A stretch of 64,000 nucleotides of DNA from Planctomycetaceae bacterium (GTDB lineage: Bacteria; Planctomycetota; Planctomycetia; Planctomycetales; Planctomycetaceae), in the NCBI GenBank assembly GCA_002726205.1, contig PBSL01000021.1:105669-169668 (forward strand), read 5' to 3'. The notes under the pieces are model-generated. The model saw nothing but the letters and a program-made list of their open reading frames with translations, made no database searches and was not told the DNA's origin. A program made the translations under genes and the position numbers. Positions 1-9,927 of the stretch are shown piece by piece; the stretch's first letter is position 1; each line of letters begins with the position of its first letter.

Positions 1-792
1 CAGGAAAAGCGTTCCAACCTCCTGACCGGAGAGGATCTCGTCGAGCACTCCCGGTCGAGTGCCGTTGGCCATGATCACGCTCTCGCCAACAGCGGTCGCA
101 TTTCTGACCGCCTCGAGTTTTCCACGCATCCCCCCCCGCCCTCCCTGACTCCGTTGGTCCTGCACGAGGTCAAACAGCCCGTCGTCCCAGTTCTCGACCA
201 GCGGCAACGGTTCCGGCTCATCGACCGACCGGTAGAGTCCGTCGACGACGGTCAACAGCACCAGCAGTGGCGAGGACAGCAGGTTGGTGACAAGGGAAGC
301 CAGGTGGTCATTGTCGCCGAAACCGATCTCGGCCACGCTGGTGGTGTCATTCTCGTTGACAATGGGAACGGCCCCGTATTCGAAAAGCGTGTTGAGAGTG
401 TTGCGGACATTGAGATAGCGATCCCGCTCGCTGAAATCATCGGCGGTCAGCAACAGCTGCGCCGCGTGGGCACCGTGCTGCCGCAGGCAATCATCGTAGT
501 GATGGATCAGCCTCGCCTGCCCGGCAGCGGCGGCGGCCTGCAGATGCCGGAGATCCTCGGGACGGCCTCCCAGCTCCAGCACGTCAATTCCCGCTCCCAC
601 CGCGCCACTGGAAACGATCACCACCTTGCGGCCGGTTGCAAGAACCCGCTGGATCTGCGCGACCAGGTCGGCGATTCGTTCGATATCGAGCGTCGCATCG
701 TCTCTCGAGAGCACATTCGTGCCGATCTTGATCACCAGCGTCTCGGCCGTCTCGATCACTTCGCGGCGGACGAGGTTGCCTGGGGCATTCAT
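1..792 (-). CDS. proB: Glutamate 5-kinase, C-terminus beyond window
   Basis: Phosphorylates L-glutamate to glutamyl-5-phosphate, the first step of proline synthesis, in the cytoplasm. Translating the minus strand from the ATG at 792 gives 264 residues without a stop. It shows the kinase nucleotide motif IKIGTNVLS near residue 22, [12 protein letters not shown] near 58, the substrate-loop [11 protein letters not shown] near 146, [10 protein letters not shown] and the GGMRGKLEA motif near 222. This is nearly the whole amino-acid kinase domain. Any PUA domain would lie beyond the left edge and cannot be judged. GTG codons just upstream of the ATG are possible alternative starts. It diverges from purF across a 154-bp gap. 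Confidence 0.93.
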   Translation of the reverse strand, partial: MNAPGNLVRREVIETAETLVIKIGTNVLSRDDATLDIERIADLVAQIQRVLATGRKVVIVSSGAVGAGIDVLELGGRPEDLRHLQAAAAAGQARLIHHYDDCLRQHGAHAAQLLLTADDFSERDRYLNVRNTLNTLFEYGAVPIVNENDTTSVAEIGFGDNDHLASLVTNLLSSPLLVLLTVVDGLYRSVDEPEPLPLVENWDDGLFDLVQDQRSQGGRGGMRGKLEAVRNATAVGESVIMANGTRPGVLDEILSGQEVGTLFL

Positions 793-946
793 AACCACGA
801 TTCTCGCGGGGAACAGGTGCTGTCACCTCTTCTAAACCATCCCCCGGCCGTGTGAAAGTGCGACGAGCCACGTTGGTTCCGCGCCGACGGCTCGCTATCA
901 TGGACGCTGCCTCGCTTCCACCGGGACTGCATGGACGCCTGATGCC

Positions 947-2530
947 ATGGCCGAGCTATTCCACGAGTGCGGCGTCGCCGCCGTCTACCATCTCCCGAAT
1001 CGGCAGACCAGCCGACTGGCCCCTGCACAGGGGGCCGATGAGACGTCGCGGTTGATGACCCGTCTGCTGCTGGACATCCAGAATCGGGGCCAGTTGGCCG
1101 CGGGGATGACGACCTATTCTCCCGACCGCAAGCAACTCATCGACACGCACCGCAACGTCGGAACGGTCAGCGAGGTGTTTCACCTCAATCACCAGGAGCC
1201 GGCCGAGCAACTGATGCAGAAATACGCCGGTCCGGCGGCGATCGGCCACGTACGCTATGCAACCTGCGGCCAGGACGATCGCAGCTATGCCCAGCCGTTT
1301 GAACGCCACCACATCCAACGGTCGAAGTGGTTCAGCTTTGCCTTCAACGGCCAATTGGCCAACTACCCACAACTCCGCCAGGAAATCCTCTCGCACACTG
1401 ACTTCCATCTCGCCCGGGAAACCGACACCGAGATCCTGATGCACCTGATCTGCCAGGAACTCTCCGACGACCGCACTCCCGACCTGCTCGACGTTCTCAG
1501 CGGCATCACTCCCTGGCTCGACGGTGCCTACAACATCGTGTTCCTCAACGCCGTCGGTGACATGTTCGTTGCCCGCGATCCTCTGGGCATCCGGCCGTTG
1601 TGCTACGCGATTGACGGACCGTTGTTTGCCGCGGCAAGCGAAAGTGTCGCGCTGTCACAGATCGGTTTTGCCGACGACGACATCCACAGCCTGCCCCCCG
1701 GCGGTGCGATCACCATCCAGAACGGCGACATCGATGTCCGCCAGTTCGCCCTTTCGCCGAAGAAGGCGCACTGTTTCTTCGAGTGGATCTACTTCGCCAA
1801 CGTGGCCAGTACTCTCGATGATCGCAGTGTCTACATGACCCGGAAGGCACTCGGCGAGGAACTGGCGGCAATGGAGACGGTGCCGATCGACGAAGACACG
1901 ATCGTCGTCCCGGTTCCCGACACGGCCAAGGCGGCGGCGGCCAGCATGGCATTTCAACTCGGGATCCCGTGCCTGGAAGGCCTGATGCGCAACCGCTACA
2001 TCGGCCGGACCTTCATCGAGGGCACCAACCGGGCTGACAAGGCCCGGCTGAAATACACGCCACTGCCGGAAGTGCTGCGAGGCAAACGTGTTCTGGTCGT
2101 CGAGGACACGATCGTTCGATCGACGACAATGCGTGCGTTGGTCTCTCAATTGAAAGAGCGTGGAGGCGCCCGCGAGGTCCACGTTCGCGTGGCCTGCCCG
2201 CCGATTGTCGCCCCCTGCTTTTACGGCATCGACATGTCAACGATCTCGGAGCTGTTTGCTCCGAATTTCATGGACGGATCGAACCTGACACCCGAAGTCG
2301 AACAGCAGATGACCAAGAGCCTCGGCGCCGACAGCCTCAGGTATCTGCCGCTCGACTCGATCACGCGTTCGATCGACCTGGATCGCGACAGCCTTTGCCA
2401 GGCCTGCATCGACTGCCACTATCCCACGACCGCCGGCGATGAACTCTACCAGCTGGCCCTTGGAAATGCCGATGCCACCAGCGAGACCCGCACCTACGAC
2501 ACGCCGGTCCCGACCACGACCCGCACCTGA
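947..2530 (+). CDS. purF: Amidophosphoribosyltransferase, Bacillus-type with Fe-S cysteines
   Basis: Makes 5-phosphoribosylamine from PRPP and glutamine, the committed step of purine synthesis. The N-terminal class II glutamine amidotransferase domain has its nucleophile at Cys8 (ECGVAAVYH), so a seven-residue propeptide must be removed as in Bacillus subtilis PurF. The C-terminal phosphoribosyltransferase domain has the PRPP loop [13 protein letters not shown] from residue 382. Cys276, Cys424, Cys484 and Cys487 match in spacing and context the four 4Fe-4S ligands of the B. subtilis enzyme (236, 382, 442, 445). Its 527 residues are slightly longer than usual. The purN-type transformylase of the same pathway lies at 19320-19961. 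Confidence 0.93.
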   Translation: MAELFHECGVAAVYHLPNRQTSRLAPAQGADETSRLMTRLLLDIQNRGQLAAGMTTYSPDRKQLIDTHRNVGTVSEVFHLNHQEPAEQLMQKYAGPAAIGHVRYATCGQDDRSYAQPFERHHIQRSKWFSFAFNGQLANYPQLRQEILSHTDFHLARETDTEILMHLICQELSDDRTPDLLDVLSGITPWLDGAYNIVFLNAVGDMFVARDPLGIRPLCYAIDGPLFAAASESVALSQIGFADDDIHSLPPGGAITIQNGDIDVRQFALSPKKAHCFFEWIYFANVASTLDDRSVYMTRKALGEELAAMETVPIDEDTIVVPVPDTAKAAAASMAFQLGIPCLEGLMRNRYIGRTFIEGTNRADKARLKYTPLPEVLRGKRVLVVEDTIVRSTTMRALVSQLKERGGAREVHVRVACPPIVAPCFYGIDMSTISELFAPNFMDGSNLTPEVEQQMTKSLGADSLRYLPLDSITRSIDLDRDSLCQACIDCHYPTTAGDELYQLALGNADATSETRTYDTPVPTTTRT

Positions 2531-2726
2531 ACGCCCCCCGGCACTTCGTCTCGCACCCGACTCCCTCGACGACCCCTTCCTGCTCAACCGCCAGTTCGCA
2601 GCCCGCTCGCTGGAGCACTGGCTCGGGCTTTCCCTGGCCGACGCCGGCTACCGGTTCGTGATGACGCCTGAAGAACGCCGCCCGGCAATCGACCGCTTGA
2701 AGCGACTGCTGCCGCCGACCCCGTAG
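2439..2726 (+). CDS. Possible small hypothetical protein overlapping purF end
   Basis: The frame is open from an ATG at 2439, inside the end of purF, to a stop at 2726, giving up to 95 residues. The first ~35 residues are Pro/Arg-rich and look like a by-product of the purF frame. The rest ([23 protein letters not shown]... and a basic C-terminal helix) has ordinary protein composition. No good start codon lies after the purF stop; ATGs at 2469 and 2475 are alternatives. No family is recognised. It may be translationally coupled to purF or may not be a gene. Confidence 0.33.
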   Translation: MNSTSWPLEMPMPPARPAPTTRRSRPRPAPERPPALRLAPDSLDDPFLLNRQFAARSLEHWLGLSLADAGYRFVMTPEERRPAIDRLKRLLPPTP

Positions 2727-2732
2727 CAATGC

Positions 2733-4343
2733 TCAGTCGACGTCGTACTCGCCGGCGAGCCGCGTGAACCCCGCCAGTGCCAGTTCGTCGACCCCGCTGC
2801 TCCAGTGGACCACGATTGACGCCGCGGTGTTGGTAACGAGTTCCCGGGCGGCAACATGAATATGCCCGCTGCGGTCGTAACCGTACTCGATCTCGATCGG
2901 TGACCCGACCGCCAGGCCCTCTGGCAGATCGACGACCCGGAAATCACCGATCACCGTGCACGCATCAACGTCGCTGACCTCGCCCTCGAGCAGACGGATG
3001 TGGATGGAACGAGGATTCCCGGTATTGGTCACGAATCGCTGGGTCGCGGTGCAGGGAATCGGCGTGTTGCGAGGAATCATCACGTGATTCCATCGTCGAT
3101 CCAGGTCGTTGCGGTTGGTCACTTCGACACCCAGCGAATGAGAATTGACGTTGGAGGTCGTGATCGACCGCAGCCGTTGAATCAGCGCCTGCCCGATCTG
3201 CCCACCGGCGCCAACTTGCCGGGCCTCGAGGATCGCGGCATGAATCGCCGCCCCCTGGGCGACAGCCCGCTGGGGATCGAGCACGGTGCTGGGCGGTTGA
3301 CCGGAAAGTGACTCGAGCATTACACGGACACCGGGCATGGCCGTCGATCCCCCGATCAGCACGATGTCGTCGAGATCGGTTCCATCGATGCCGGCCTGGG
3401 CCAGTACCAGTTCGGTCGTGTCGCGGGTCCGTTGCAACAGGTCCGCACTTTGGCGCTCGAATCCCGTCCGTGTCACATCGATCTCAATACCGCGACCGTC
3501 ATGCGGCAGCGAGACGGATGTCACCAACCGGTCACTGAGATCTCGCTTGGCCTGCTCGGACTTCTGCGTCAACAGGAAATGCGAAGCAGGCGTTGCCCGG
3601 GGATCGGTTCCTCCGTGGCGGATCACCTCCTCGGCCACCAGGTCGGCCAATCGACTGGTCCAGTCGATCCCCCCGAGCATCGTGTCGCCATCGGTCGCCT
3701 TGACACGAAGATGCGTCGCCGTGAATTCCACCAGTGTCACATCGAAAGTGCCGCCACCGAGATCATAGACGAGGATCTGACGAGGACGATCATCGCCGCT
3801 GCCTCCCAGTGCGCCCCCGGCCCAGGCATAGGTCAATGTCGCCGCGGTCGGTTCATTGAGGATGTCGACAACATCCAGACCGGCGATCTGTCCGGCATTT
3901 CGTGTCGCCCGTCGACGCGGTTCGTTGAAATAATACGGGACGGTGATCACGGCACGACGAATCGGACCGAGTTGAGGTTCGGCGTCCTGTCGCAAACGCT
4001 TCAGGATCAACGAGCTGACCAGTTCCGGGGTCAGTCGCCGGTTCTCATGGCGAACGGCATACCGCGGGTTGCCCATCTCCCGCTTGATCCCCAGGATCCG
4101 CTGCTCGGGTTGCGCGTCAGCCAGCAATTCCATCTCCGGATCCACGAACGCCCGCCCCCCCTCCGCAAGCAGTACGACCGACGCGGTCAGCGGTGAACCG
4201 CCGGAATTGTCGATCACGCGGGGATGACCCTCCTCGTCGAGAACCGCCAGGGACGAGTACGACGTGCCCAGGTCAATGCCGACGATGTGGTCGGAATCAC
4301 TCGTGTCTTGCCGGAAACCGGTGACGGCGGAATCGTCTGACAT
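2733..4343 (-). CDS. Hsp70/DnaK-family protein lacking the helical lid
   Basis: An actin-fold ATPase of the Hsp70 family, 536 residues against about 640 for DnaK. The nucleotide-binding domain is complete: phosphate 1 loop IVGIDLGTSYSS near residue 21, AVITVPYYFNEPRRRAT near 134, phosphate 2 loop ILVYDLGGGTFDVTLVE near 188, and the adenosine motif IVLIGGSTAMPGV near 310. A beta-rich substrate domain follows from about residue 400, but the chain stops where the C-terminal lid should begin. It is therefore a DnaK-like paralogue rather than the housekeeping chaperone. No dnaJ or grpE is nearby. It ends 7 bp from the convergent small frame at 2726. Confidence 0.88.
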   Translation of the reverse strand: MSDDSAVTGFRQDTSDSDHIVGIDLGTSYSSLAVLDEEGHPRVIDNSGGSPLTASVVLLAEGGRAFVDPEMELLADAQPEQRILGIKREMGNPRYAVRHENRRLTPELVSSLILKRLRQDAEPQLGPIRRAVITVPYYFNEPRRRATRNAGQIAGLDVVDILNEPTAATLTYAWAGGALGGSGDDRPRQILVYDLGGGTFDVTLVEFTATHLRVKATDGDTMLGGIDWTSRLADLVAEEVIRHGGTDPRATPASHFLLTQKSEQAKRDLSDRLVTSVSLPHDGRGIEIDVTRTGFERQSADLLQRTRDTTELVLAQAGIDGTDLDDIVLIGGSTAMPGVRVMLESLSGQPPSTVLDPQRAVAQGAAIHAAILEARQVGAGGQIGQALIQRLRSITTSNVNSHSLGVEVTNRNDLDRRWNHVMIPRNTPIPCTATQRFVTNTGNPRSIHIRLLEGEVSDVDACTVIGDFRVVDLPEGLAVGSPIEIEYGYDRSGHIHVAARELVTNTAASIVVHWSSGVDELALAGFTRLAGEYDVD

Positions 4344-4370
4344 CAGCCTGAATCGATCGGGTCGGGACGA

Positions 4371-5768
4371 CTACAGCAACTGGCTCACCACACGGCCACT
4401 GATATTCGTCAGTCTGTATTCTCGTCCCTGAAACCGATAGACCAACCGCTCGTGATCCAGGCCCATCAGGTGCAGGATCGTCGCATGCAGGTCGTGAATC
4501 TCAACAGGGTCCCGGGACGGGAAGTAACCGAGTTCATCGGTCTGTCCGACAGTCCGCCCTCCCACGACACCGCCACCGGCCAACCAGGCACAGAAGGCAT
4601 CCTTGTGATGATCACGGCCTGCGGCAGTAGCCGATGCTCCCTGCAGCATCGGTGTGCGACCAAACTCGCTGGCAAACACGACCAGGGTCTCGTCGAGCAG
4701 ACCACGCTGCCGCAGGTCGGCGATCAATGCCGCGATCGGCTGATCGACCTGACGCGTCTTGACCGGGAGACGTTTGCGGATCGAACCGTGATGGTCCCAT
4801 CCCTGGTCAAACAACTGCACCACCCGCACACCCCGCTCGACCAGACGCCGGGCCAGCAGGCAATTGTTCGCAAAACTCGCCCGGCCGGGTGTTGCACCGT
4901 AGCTGGCCAGGGTCGCCGCGGTTTCCCCGGACAGATCCATCATGCCAGGCACCGCGGTTTGCATCCGGAAGGCGAGTTCGTAGTTGGCTATCCTCGTGGC
5001 AATTTCCGGATCGCCGAGGGCGTCCAGTCTCAGCCGGTTCAACTTCACCACGTCATCGACAATTCGACGCCGGGCCGACCGATCGACTCCCGCGGGATTG
5101 GAAGCATAAAGAACCGGGTCTCCCTGGGCCCGAAACCGCACGCCCTGGTAGACACTCGGCAGGAACCCGTTCCCCCACAACGAACTTCCACCACCGGGTG
5201 TTAGCCCGGTCACCAGGACGACAAACGACGGCAGGTCCCGTGACAGGCTGCCCAGGCCGTAGGAAAGCCAGGCCCCCATGCTGGGCCGCCCCTGGCGTCC
5301 GAAACCCGTCAGCGAAAAGACCTGTGCCGGTCCGTGATTGAATTCCTCAGAATGCAGGGTTCGCAGCAAAGAAATCTCGTCGGCCACGCCCCCCAGATGA
5401 GGCAGCAGTTCCGAAAGGTTCAATCCCGCTTCGCCGTGTCGTCGGAACCGAAACGGCGACCCCATCAACCTTGGCTTTTTCCCCAGAAACGCAAACCGCT
5501 GCCCTGCCAGAAGTTCCGCTGGACACTCGCGGCCGTCGTATCGACGCAACACGGGTTTTTCGTCGAAGAGATCCAGTTGCGACGGCGCACCGACCATGTG
5601 CAGAAAAATCAACCGCTTGGCGCGTGGACCCGCGTGGCCGGGTCGAGCATCCAGGGGAGCGGCCAGCACCCCGTCGTCGACCAGCGCACCGGCCAACCCC
5701 GCCATGCCCAGCCCCTGGCCAAGAAATGCGCGTCGTGCCAATCCACGATCATCAAGCTTTTCGCTCAT
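4371..5768 (-). CDS. DUF1501 protein with Tat-like leader
   Basis: A 465-residue DUF1501 protein of the alkaline phosphatase/sulfatase-like fold, a family expanded in planctomycetes with no settled function. The N-terminus has a twin-arginine-type leader (ARRAFLGQ followed by a Gly/Ala/Leu-rich core), so export after folding is likely. Family signatures are LIFLHMVGAPSQLDLFD near residue 53, FASEFGRTPM near 365, and the C-terminal EIHDLHATILHLMGLDH. Its ATG overlaps the stop of the preceding DUF1549/1553 gene by four bases (ATGA), so the two are translationally coupled. Metal-dependent hydrolase activity is inferred from fold only. Confidence 0.9.
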   Translation of the reverse strand: MSEKLDDRGLARRAFLGQGLGMAGLAGALVDDGVLAAPLDARPGHAGPRAKRLIFLHMVGAPSQLDLFDEKPVLRRYDGRECPAELLAGQRFAFLGKKPRLMGSPFRFRRHGEAGLNLSELLPHLGGVADEISLLRTLHSEEFNHGPAQVFSLTGFGRQGRPSMGAWLSYGLGSLSRDLPSFVVLVTGLTPGGGSSLWGNGFLPSVYQGVRFRAQGDPVLYASNPAGVDRSARRRIVDDVVKLNRLRLDALGDPEIATRIANYELAFRMQTAVPGMMDLSGETAATLASYGATPGRASFANNCLLARRLVERGVRVVQLFDQGWDHHGSIRKRLPVKTRQVDQPIAALIADLRQRGLLDETLVVFASEFGRTPMLQGASATAAGRDHHKDAFCAWLAGGGVVGGRTVGQTDELGYFPSRDPVEIHDLHATILHLMGLDHERLVYRFQGREYRLTNISGRVVSQLL

Positions 5769-8089
5769 TCTCTGGTGATCACCTCATCGAGGTTCAAAAT
5801 CACGTTGGCAACATGCAACCACGCGGCCAACGCAATCCTCCCGTCGCCGGCTGCCCGGTCCTCGGAAACCGCCCGGGGAATCCAGGTCTCCACCAGCGAT
5901 CGAGCGAGTCGTGGTTCTCCAACAAGCCGTTCGTACTCCTCCCGGTACCGATCGACGAGAATCTTCGACTCGCCCGACAGCGGCCGGCGTCCCGTCGCTC
6001 GTCGAAACATCTGCTCGACCCGATCGATCGCGGTCGCCCGTTCGCCGGCCTCGCGGTTGACCCGTAATGCCAACGCCCCGGCCGCTTCGAAGAATACCGG
6101 GTCGTTGAGCAGCGTTAGCGCCTGCAACGGGGTATTGGAGTGCGAACGGGCCACGCTGCAGACTTCGCGAGTGGGTGCATCGAAGTTCACGAAACTCGGG
6201 TAAGGAACCGTCCGTCGCCAGTAGACGTACACGCCGCGGCGGTAGAGGTCTTCGCCCTGACTGGTCTTCCACAGGTTGCTGGCCACACCGATGTGGTTCC
6301 ACACACCCTTTGGTTGCCGCGGAAAGACCGGCAGGCCGTGCATCTTGTCGCTGAGCAGGCCGGCAATCGCCAGCGCATTGTCTCGAATCAACTCGGCCGG
6401 CAACCGCCTCCGCGCAGCCCGCGCGTACCAGCGGTTGTCGGGATCGGCCAATCTCAGCCGCTGCGGTGCCGCCGCCCGACGACGATAGACCGACGACAGG
6501 ACAAACAGCCGATGCAGGGACTTCAGGCTCCATTCCTGCCTGACCCACTCCGTCGCCAGCCAGTCGAGCAGTTGCGGGTGCGTCGGTTCGGCACCCCGTG
6601 CACCAAAATCCTCGATCGTCGAAACCAGCCCGCGGCCGAAAAACTTCGCCCAGTGCCGGTTGACCACCACCCGGGCCGTCAGTGGATGATTGCCATCGAC
6701 CAGCCAGCGAGCCAGGTCGAGCCGGTTCAGCCCCCGGCCGGTCGGTACCGGCAACAACGGCCACGCCGCCGGCGTCCCGGGCAACACCGGATCGCCTGGA
6801 TCGAGAAAATTTCCTCGCTTGAGCAAGCGGGTCACCCGCGGTGCGGACAGCTCGGACATGACCAGGGTTGTCGCCGGTGCCAGCGTCTTTTGCAGCGTGC
6901 GAGCCTTTTTCAGATCGGCAACCAACCCCGTCCACTCACGAGACAGCGACCGGTAGTGCGTTCCAACCCGCCCCTTCTGCCTGGCGGTCCGGCGACCGGA
7001 ACGAGTCGACAGGATCTTCTTCAACCAGCCGGGCGTGTCATCCCGGTTCCCCACCAGGACCTCCCAGGCCGATTGCTCGCGATCGAGCACCCCACGCAAC
7101 GCCGCCTGCCGGACCGCAAGTCGCTGGACCCGTCGCTGCTGAGCCCGTGCACGGTCCAGTGTGTCGACTGCCTGTGGCAACTGGATTTTCGGACCCGTGA
7201 AATCCCGCCGCGTTCCCGCCGTTCGGATCTCGGCCTGCGTGCTGTTGAAGAAGGCAAACAGGCTGTAGTACTCGCGTTGACTGAACGGATCGTACTTGTG
7301 GTCGTGACACTGGGCACATTCAATCGTCGTCCCCAACCAGACGGCTGCGGTCGTATTCACCCGGTCGATGACCGCCAGCACCCGTTCTTCCTCGGGATCG
7401 ACTCCGGCCTCGACGTTGGCCATCGTGCCCCGGTGAAAGCCGGTCGCCACGCGACTGGAGACCGTGGCAGCCGGAAGCAGATCGCCGGCAAGTTGCTCTA
7501 TCGTGAACCGGTCAAATGGCAGATCACTATTGAGAGCGTCGATCACCCAGTCGCGCCAGGCCCAGGCCTCGCGTCGCCCATCCCGCTGGTAACCATTGCT
7601 GTCGGCAAACCTGCCGGCGTCGAGCCAGGGAACCGCCCAGCGTTCTCCGTAACGCGGCGAAGCCAACAACCGGTCAACGAGCCGTTCCCAGCTGCCGGCA
7701 GTCCGGTCGGCGAGGAAGGCATCAATCTCTTCTGGTGTCGGCGGGATGCCGAGCAGGTCGAGTGTCACTCTCCTGATCAGGGTCACGCGTGCGGCTGCTC
7801 CCAGCGGTACGAACCCCTGCTGACGAAGACGCCGGACAATGAACGCATCGATCGGAGTGCGAATGTCGTCACCGGGTCTCGTTCGCGGAATCGCCGGTCT
7901 GCCGGGCCGCTGGTAGGCCCAGTGATCTGTCGACTGGGGCGCCACCGCCAGAACAGCTGCCTGCGGGCCCGCGCCCCCGAACACGACGGCGACGGCCACC
8001 AGCAAGGCCAAGCCGGTCTCTGGCGAATTGGCCGACAAACGGCTCGGTCGCAAGCAACAGGTGATTTCGTTTGCCACCATCGGACTCAC
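5765..8089 (-). CDS. DUF1549/DUF1553 protein without N-terminal cytochrome c domain
   Basis: A 774-residue exported planctomycete protein with an N-terminal hydrophobic segment near residues 27-48. DUF1549 follows at about 75-300 with the family's [12 protein letters not shown] motif, and DUF1553 at about 480-750. Many homologues begin with a CxxCH cytochrome c domain; this one goes from the leader to DUF1549 in about 30 residues with no haem motif before it. The function of the family is unknown; its pairing with DUF1501 proteins is constant. GTG at 8089 lies one base after the stop of the ABC ATPase gene; the in-frame ATG at 8080 is an alternative start. Confidence 0.87.
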   Translation of the reverse strand: MSPMVANEITCCLRPSRLSANSPETGLALLVAVAVVFGGAGPQAAVLAVAPQSTDHWAYQRPGRPAIPRTRPGDDIRTPIDAFIVRRLRQQGFVPLGAAARVTLIRRVTLDLLGIPPTPEEIDAFLADRTAGSWERLVDRLLASPRYGERWAVPWLDAGRFADSNGYQRDGRREAWAWRDWVIDALNSDLPFDRFTIEQLAGDLLPAATVSSRVATGFHRGTMANVEAGVDPEEERVLAVIDRVNTTAAVWLGTTIECAQCHDHKYDPFSQREYYSLFAFFNSTQAEIRTAGTRRDFTGPKIQLPQAVDTLDRARAQQRRVQRLAVRQAALRGVLDREQSAWEVLVGNRDDTPGWLKKILSTRSGRRTARQKGRVGTHYRSLSREWTGLVADLKKARTLQKTLAPATTLVMSELSAPRVTRLLKRGNFLDPGDPVLPGTPAAWPLLPVPTGRGLNRLDLARWLVDGNHPLTARVVVNRHWAKFFGRGLVSTIEDFGARGAEPTHPQLLDWLATEWVRQEWSLKSLHRLFVLSSVYRRRAAAPQRLRLADPDNRWYARAARRRLPAELIRDNALAIAGLLSDKMHGLPVFPRQPKGVWNHIGVASNLWKTSQGEDLYRRGVYVYWRRTVPYPSFVNFDAPTREVCSVARSHSNTPLQALTLLNDPVFFEAAGALALRVNREAGERATAIDRVEQMFRRATGRRPLSGESKILVDRYREEYERLVGEPRLARSLVETWIPRAVSEDRAAGDGRIALAAWLHVANVILNLDEVITRE

Positions 8090-8090
8090 T

Positions 8091-8837
8091 TCACCCCTCG
8101 CATTCGCTCACGACATCGGCAACCTGCCCCTCCGCGGCCCCTGTGTCCTTGCCCAGGCCGGTGCCGACCGCTTCGGGAGTCTTCCCCGACACCTCGGACC
8201 CGATCCGTTCAATCCCACCATCACGCATCCGGAGAATACAGTCTCCGAGATGTTCAGCCTCGCTTCGACTGTGGGTGATGTGAACGGTGGTCAATCCGTG
8301 TTGACGGGTGACCGACTTCACCAGGTCGTACATTTCAGAGCGGGTGTCCTCGTCGAGCGCACTGAACGGTTCGTCCAGACACAGCACGCCGGGTCGAGCT
8401 GCCAACGCCCTGCCCAGGGCCACTCGCTGACGTTCCCCTCCACTGAGCCCGACCGGTCCACGGTCCAGCAACGTCGCGATTCCCAGCAATCCCGCCAGTT
8501 CCTTGACGCGGTCCTCCACCTCCCGCCGCGGACGACGGCGGATCTGCAGGGCAAAACCAATCTGGTCACGAACCGACATCGACCGGAACAGGGCCCCCTC
8601 CTGGGGCACAAACCCGATTCCACGCGCACCGGGCTTGAGCCCCGTGACGTCGGTGCCGTTGATCAGAATGCGACCGGAGGAAATCGGTTTCAGCCCACAC
8701 AGCGACTCCAGCAGGGTGGTTTTTCCAACCCCGGTCCGGCCCATCAGGATTCCGTAATCACCGGCATCCAGGGAAAACGACACGTTCTGCAGAGTGAAAC
8801 TGCCGAGATGGACGGTCAGATCTTCGACGACAATCAC
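8091..8837 (-). CDS. ABC transporter ATP-binding protein, ModC/CysA-like
   Basis: A 248-residue cytoplasmic ATPase resembling molybdate/sulfate-type importer subunits. Walker A is GRTGVGKTT near residue 33, the Q-loop lies in FVPQEGALF, the signature is LSGGERQRVALGRAL near 128, Walker B is VLCLDEPFSALD near 150, and the switch His is in VHITHSR. It ends in a poorly conserved acidic tail. No permease or binding-protein gene is adjacent, so the substrate cannot be assigned. It is followed after one base by the DUF1549/1553 gene, so the three genes from 8837 to 4371 look like one transcript. Confidence 0.88.
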   Translation of the reverse strand: MIVVEDLTVHLGSFTLQNVSFSLDAGDYGILMGRTGVGKTTLLESLCGLKPISSGRILINGTDVTGLKPGARGIGFVPQEGALFRSMSVRDQIGFALQIRRRPRREVEDRVKELAGLLGIATLLDRGPVGLSGGERQRVALGRALAARPGVLCLDEPFSALDEDTRSEMYDLVKSVTRQHGLTTVHITHSRSEAEHLGDCILRMRDGGIERIGSEVSGKTPEAVGTGLGKDTGAAEGQVADVVSECEG

Positions 8838-8882
8838 GCGGTGGTTTCTCCCGGAAAACCAGAAACGGACTCCGACAATCTC

Positions 8883-8906
8883 GGTTCACGGTTCTCATCG
8901 TGAACC
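8883..8906. repeat. 8-bp inverted repeat with 8-bp spacer
   Basis: GGTTCACG and CGTGAACC pair perfectly around the spacer GTTCTCAT. The 24-bp span lies 46 bp upstream of the ABC ATPase start, a position suited to an operator or a 5'-leader hairpin. No T-run follows on either strand. Confidence 0.55.
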
Positions 8907-8941
8907 ATCTCGTAGCGTCCCAGTTTAACCCACAATTCGTG

Positions 8942-8965
8942 ATCACGGCAGCACACTGCCGTGAT
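8942..8965. repeat. 10-bp perfect inverted repeat with CACA loop
   Basis: ATCACGGCAG pairs with CTGCCGTGAT around a four-base loop. The arms are long enough to form a strong hairpin, but neither side has the T-run of an intrinsic terminator. Its place between two divergent genes favours an operator or a regulatory hairpin. Confidence 0.6.
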
Positions 8966-9153
8966 AATCGGCGGGATTACCCAGACTGCCAAGTTCGGAC
9001 AATTCCCTCTGTCGCTACAGCAGGATCCTCAGGGCGTGGGCATGAAGTGTGACGGCGATCATGGTCGATACGAGAGAACAGAGACTATTGCACGCTGCAG
9101 TCGAACCGTACCGGTCCCCTTTGGCCATTCGTTCCTCCCCAAGGACGTCCCCG

Positions 9154-9924
9154 ATGACCGACACGACCCCCCAGGACGCTCTCCAGGATCGTCTCGACGC
9201 CCTGCAGGAACATCTCCGGCAGGCCCAGAAAATGGGAACCATCGGGGCCATCGCCGCATCGACGACACACGAGTTCAACAATATCCTGACCACGGTGATC
9301 AACTACGCCAAGATGGGCCTTCGCCACACCGACGACGAGACGCGAGAGAAGGCGTTCACCAAGATCCTGGCCGCCGGGCAACGTGCGGCGAAGATCACCA
9401 CCGGGATGCTCGCCTACTCACGTAACGGGGGAGACCGCAAGGAACCGATCGACCTGGCCGAGTTGGTGTCTGCCGTGGTTGTCCTGGTCGAAAAGGACCT
9501 CCAGAAACACCGGGTGGGACTGGAAATACGGTTGGAGGACCCGGTCTACGCCGAGGTCAATACGAGCCAGATTCAGCAGGTGCTGTTGAACCTGATCATC
9601 AACGCCCGGCAGGCGATGGAGGACGGGGGGCAATTGACGATTGCCGTCCGCAGCGACTCCAGCGAAGGAGTTTCCGAGATCGAGGTGGCCGATACCGGAT
9701 CCGGAATGGCACCCGAAACGCTCGGCCGGATCTTCGATTCGTTCTTCTCGACCAAGACCGCTGACGACCAGGGCCAGGGTGGAACCGGGCTGGGCCTGTC
9801 ACTGTGCCGTGAGATCATTGAATCGCACCAGGGACGGATTCGTGTCGAGAGTGCCGTCGGACGCGGGACTCGATTCACGCTGAGATTTCCACTGGTTGAA
9901 GCCCCTTCATCAGCGGCAGCCTGA
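9154..9924 (+). CDS. Soluble sensor histidine kinase
   Basis: A 256-residue cytoplasmic histidine kinase with no membrane segment. A short N-terminal helix leads into the H-box with phospho-acceptor His39 (STTHEFNNILT). The N-box (NLIINARQAM), G1 (VADTGSGMAPE), F-box (IFDSFFSTKT) and G2 (GTGLGLSLCREII) of the HATPase domain follow. There is no sensor domain, so input must come from a partner or from the short N-terminus. No response regulator is adjacent. The frame is open upstream to 9049, but the residues there look non-coding, so the ATG at 9154 is chosen. It ends 3 bp from the convergent zinc-ribbon gene. Confidence 0.88.
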   Translation: MTDTTPQDALQDRLDALQEHLRQAQKMGTIGAIAASTTHEFNNILTTVINYAKMGLRHTDDETREKAFTKILAAGQRAAKITTGMLAYSRNGGDRKEPIDLAELVSAVVVLVEKDLQKHRVGLEIRLEDPVYAEVNTSQIQQVLLNLIINARQAMEDGGQLTIAVRSDSSEGVSEIEVADTGSGMAPETLGRIFDSFFSTKTADDQGQGGTGLGLSLCREIIESHQGRIRVESAVGRGTRFTLRFPLVEAPSSAAA

Positions 9925-9927
9925 CGG

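Larger units (their letters stand above)
8838..9153. other. Divergent intergenic region, ABC ATPase / histidine kinase
   Basis: This 316-bp region separates two divergent genes and has no convincing coding frame. It holds two perfect inverted repeats (8883-8906 and 8942-8965, listed separately). An AAGGAC stretch at 9141 could be a weak ribosome site for the kinase ATG at 9154. Confidence 0.6.

Noticed and set aside
6140..8278. Plus-strand open frame of 712 residues
   Set aside because: It is antisense to the DUF1549/1553 gene, whose motifs are clear. The frame is Arg/Gln-rich with no domain and arises from high GC.
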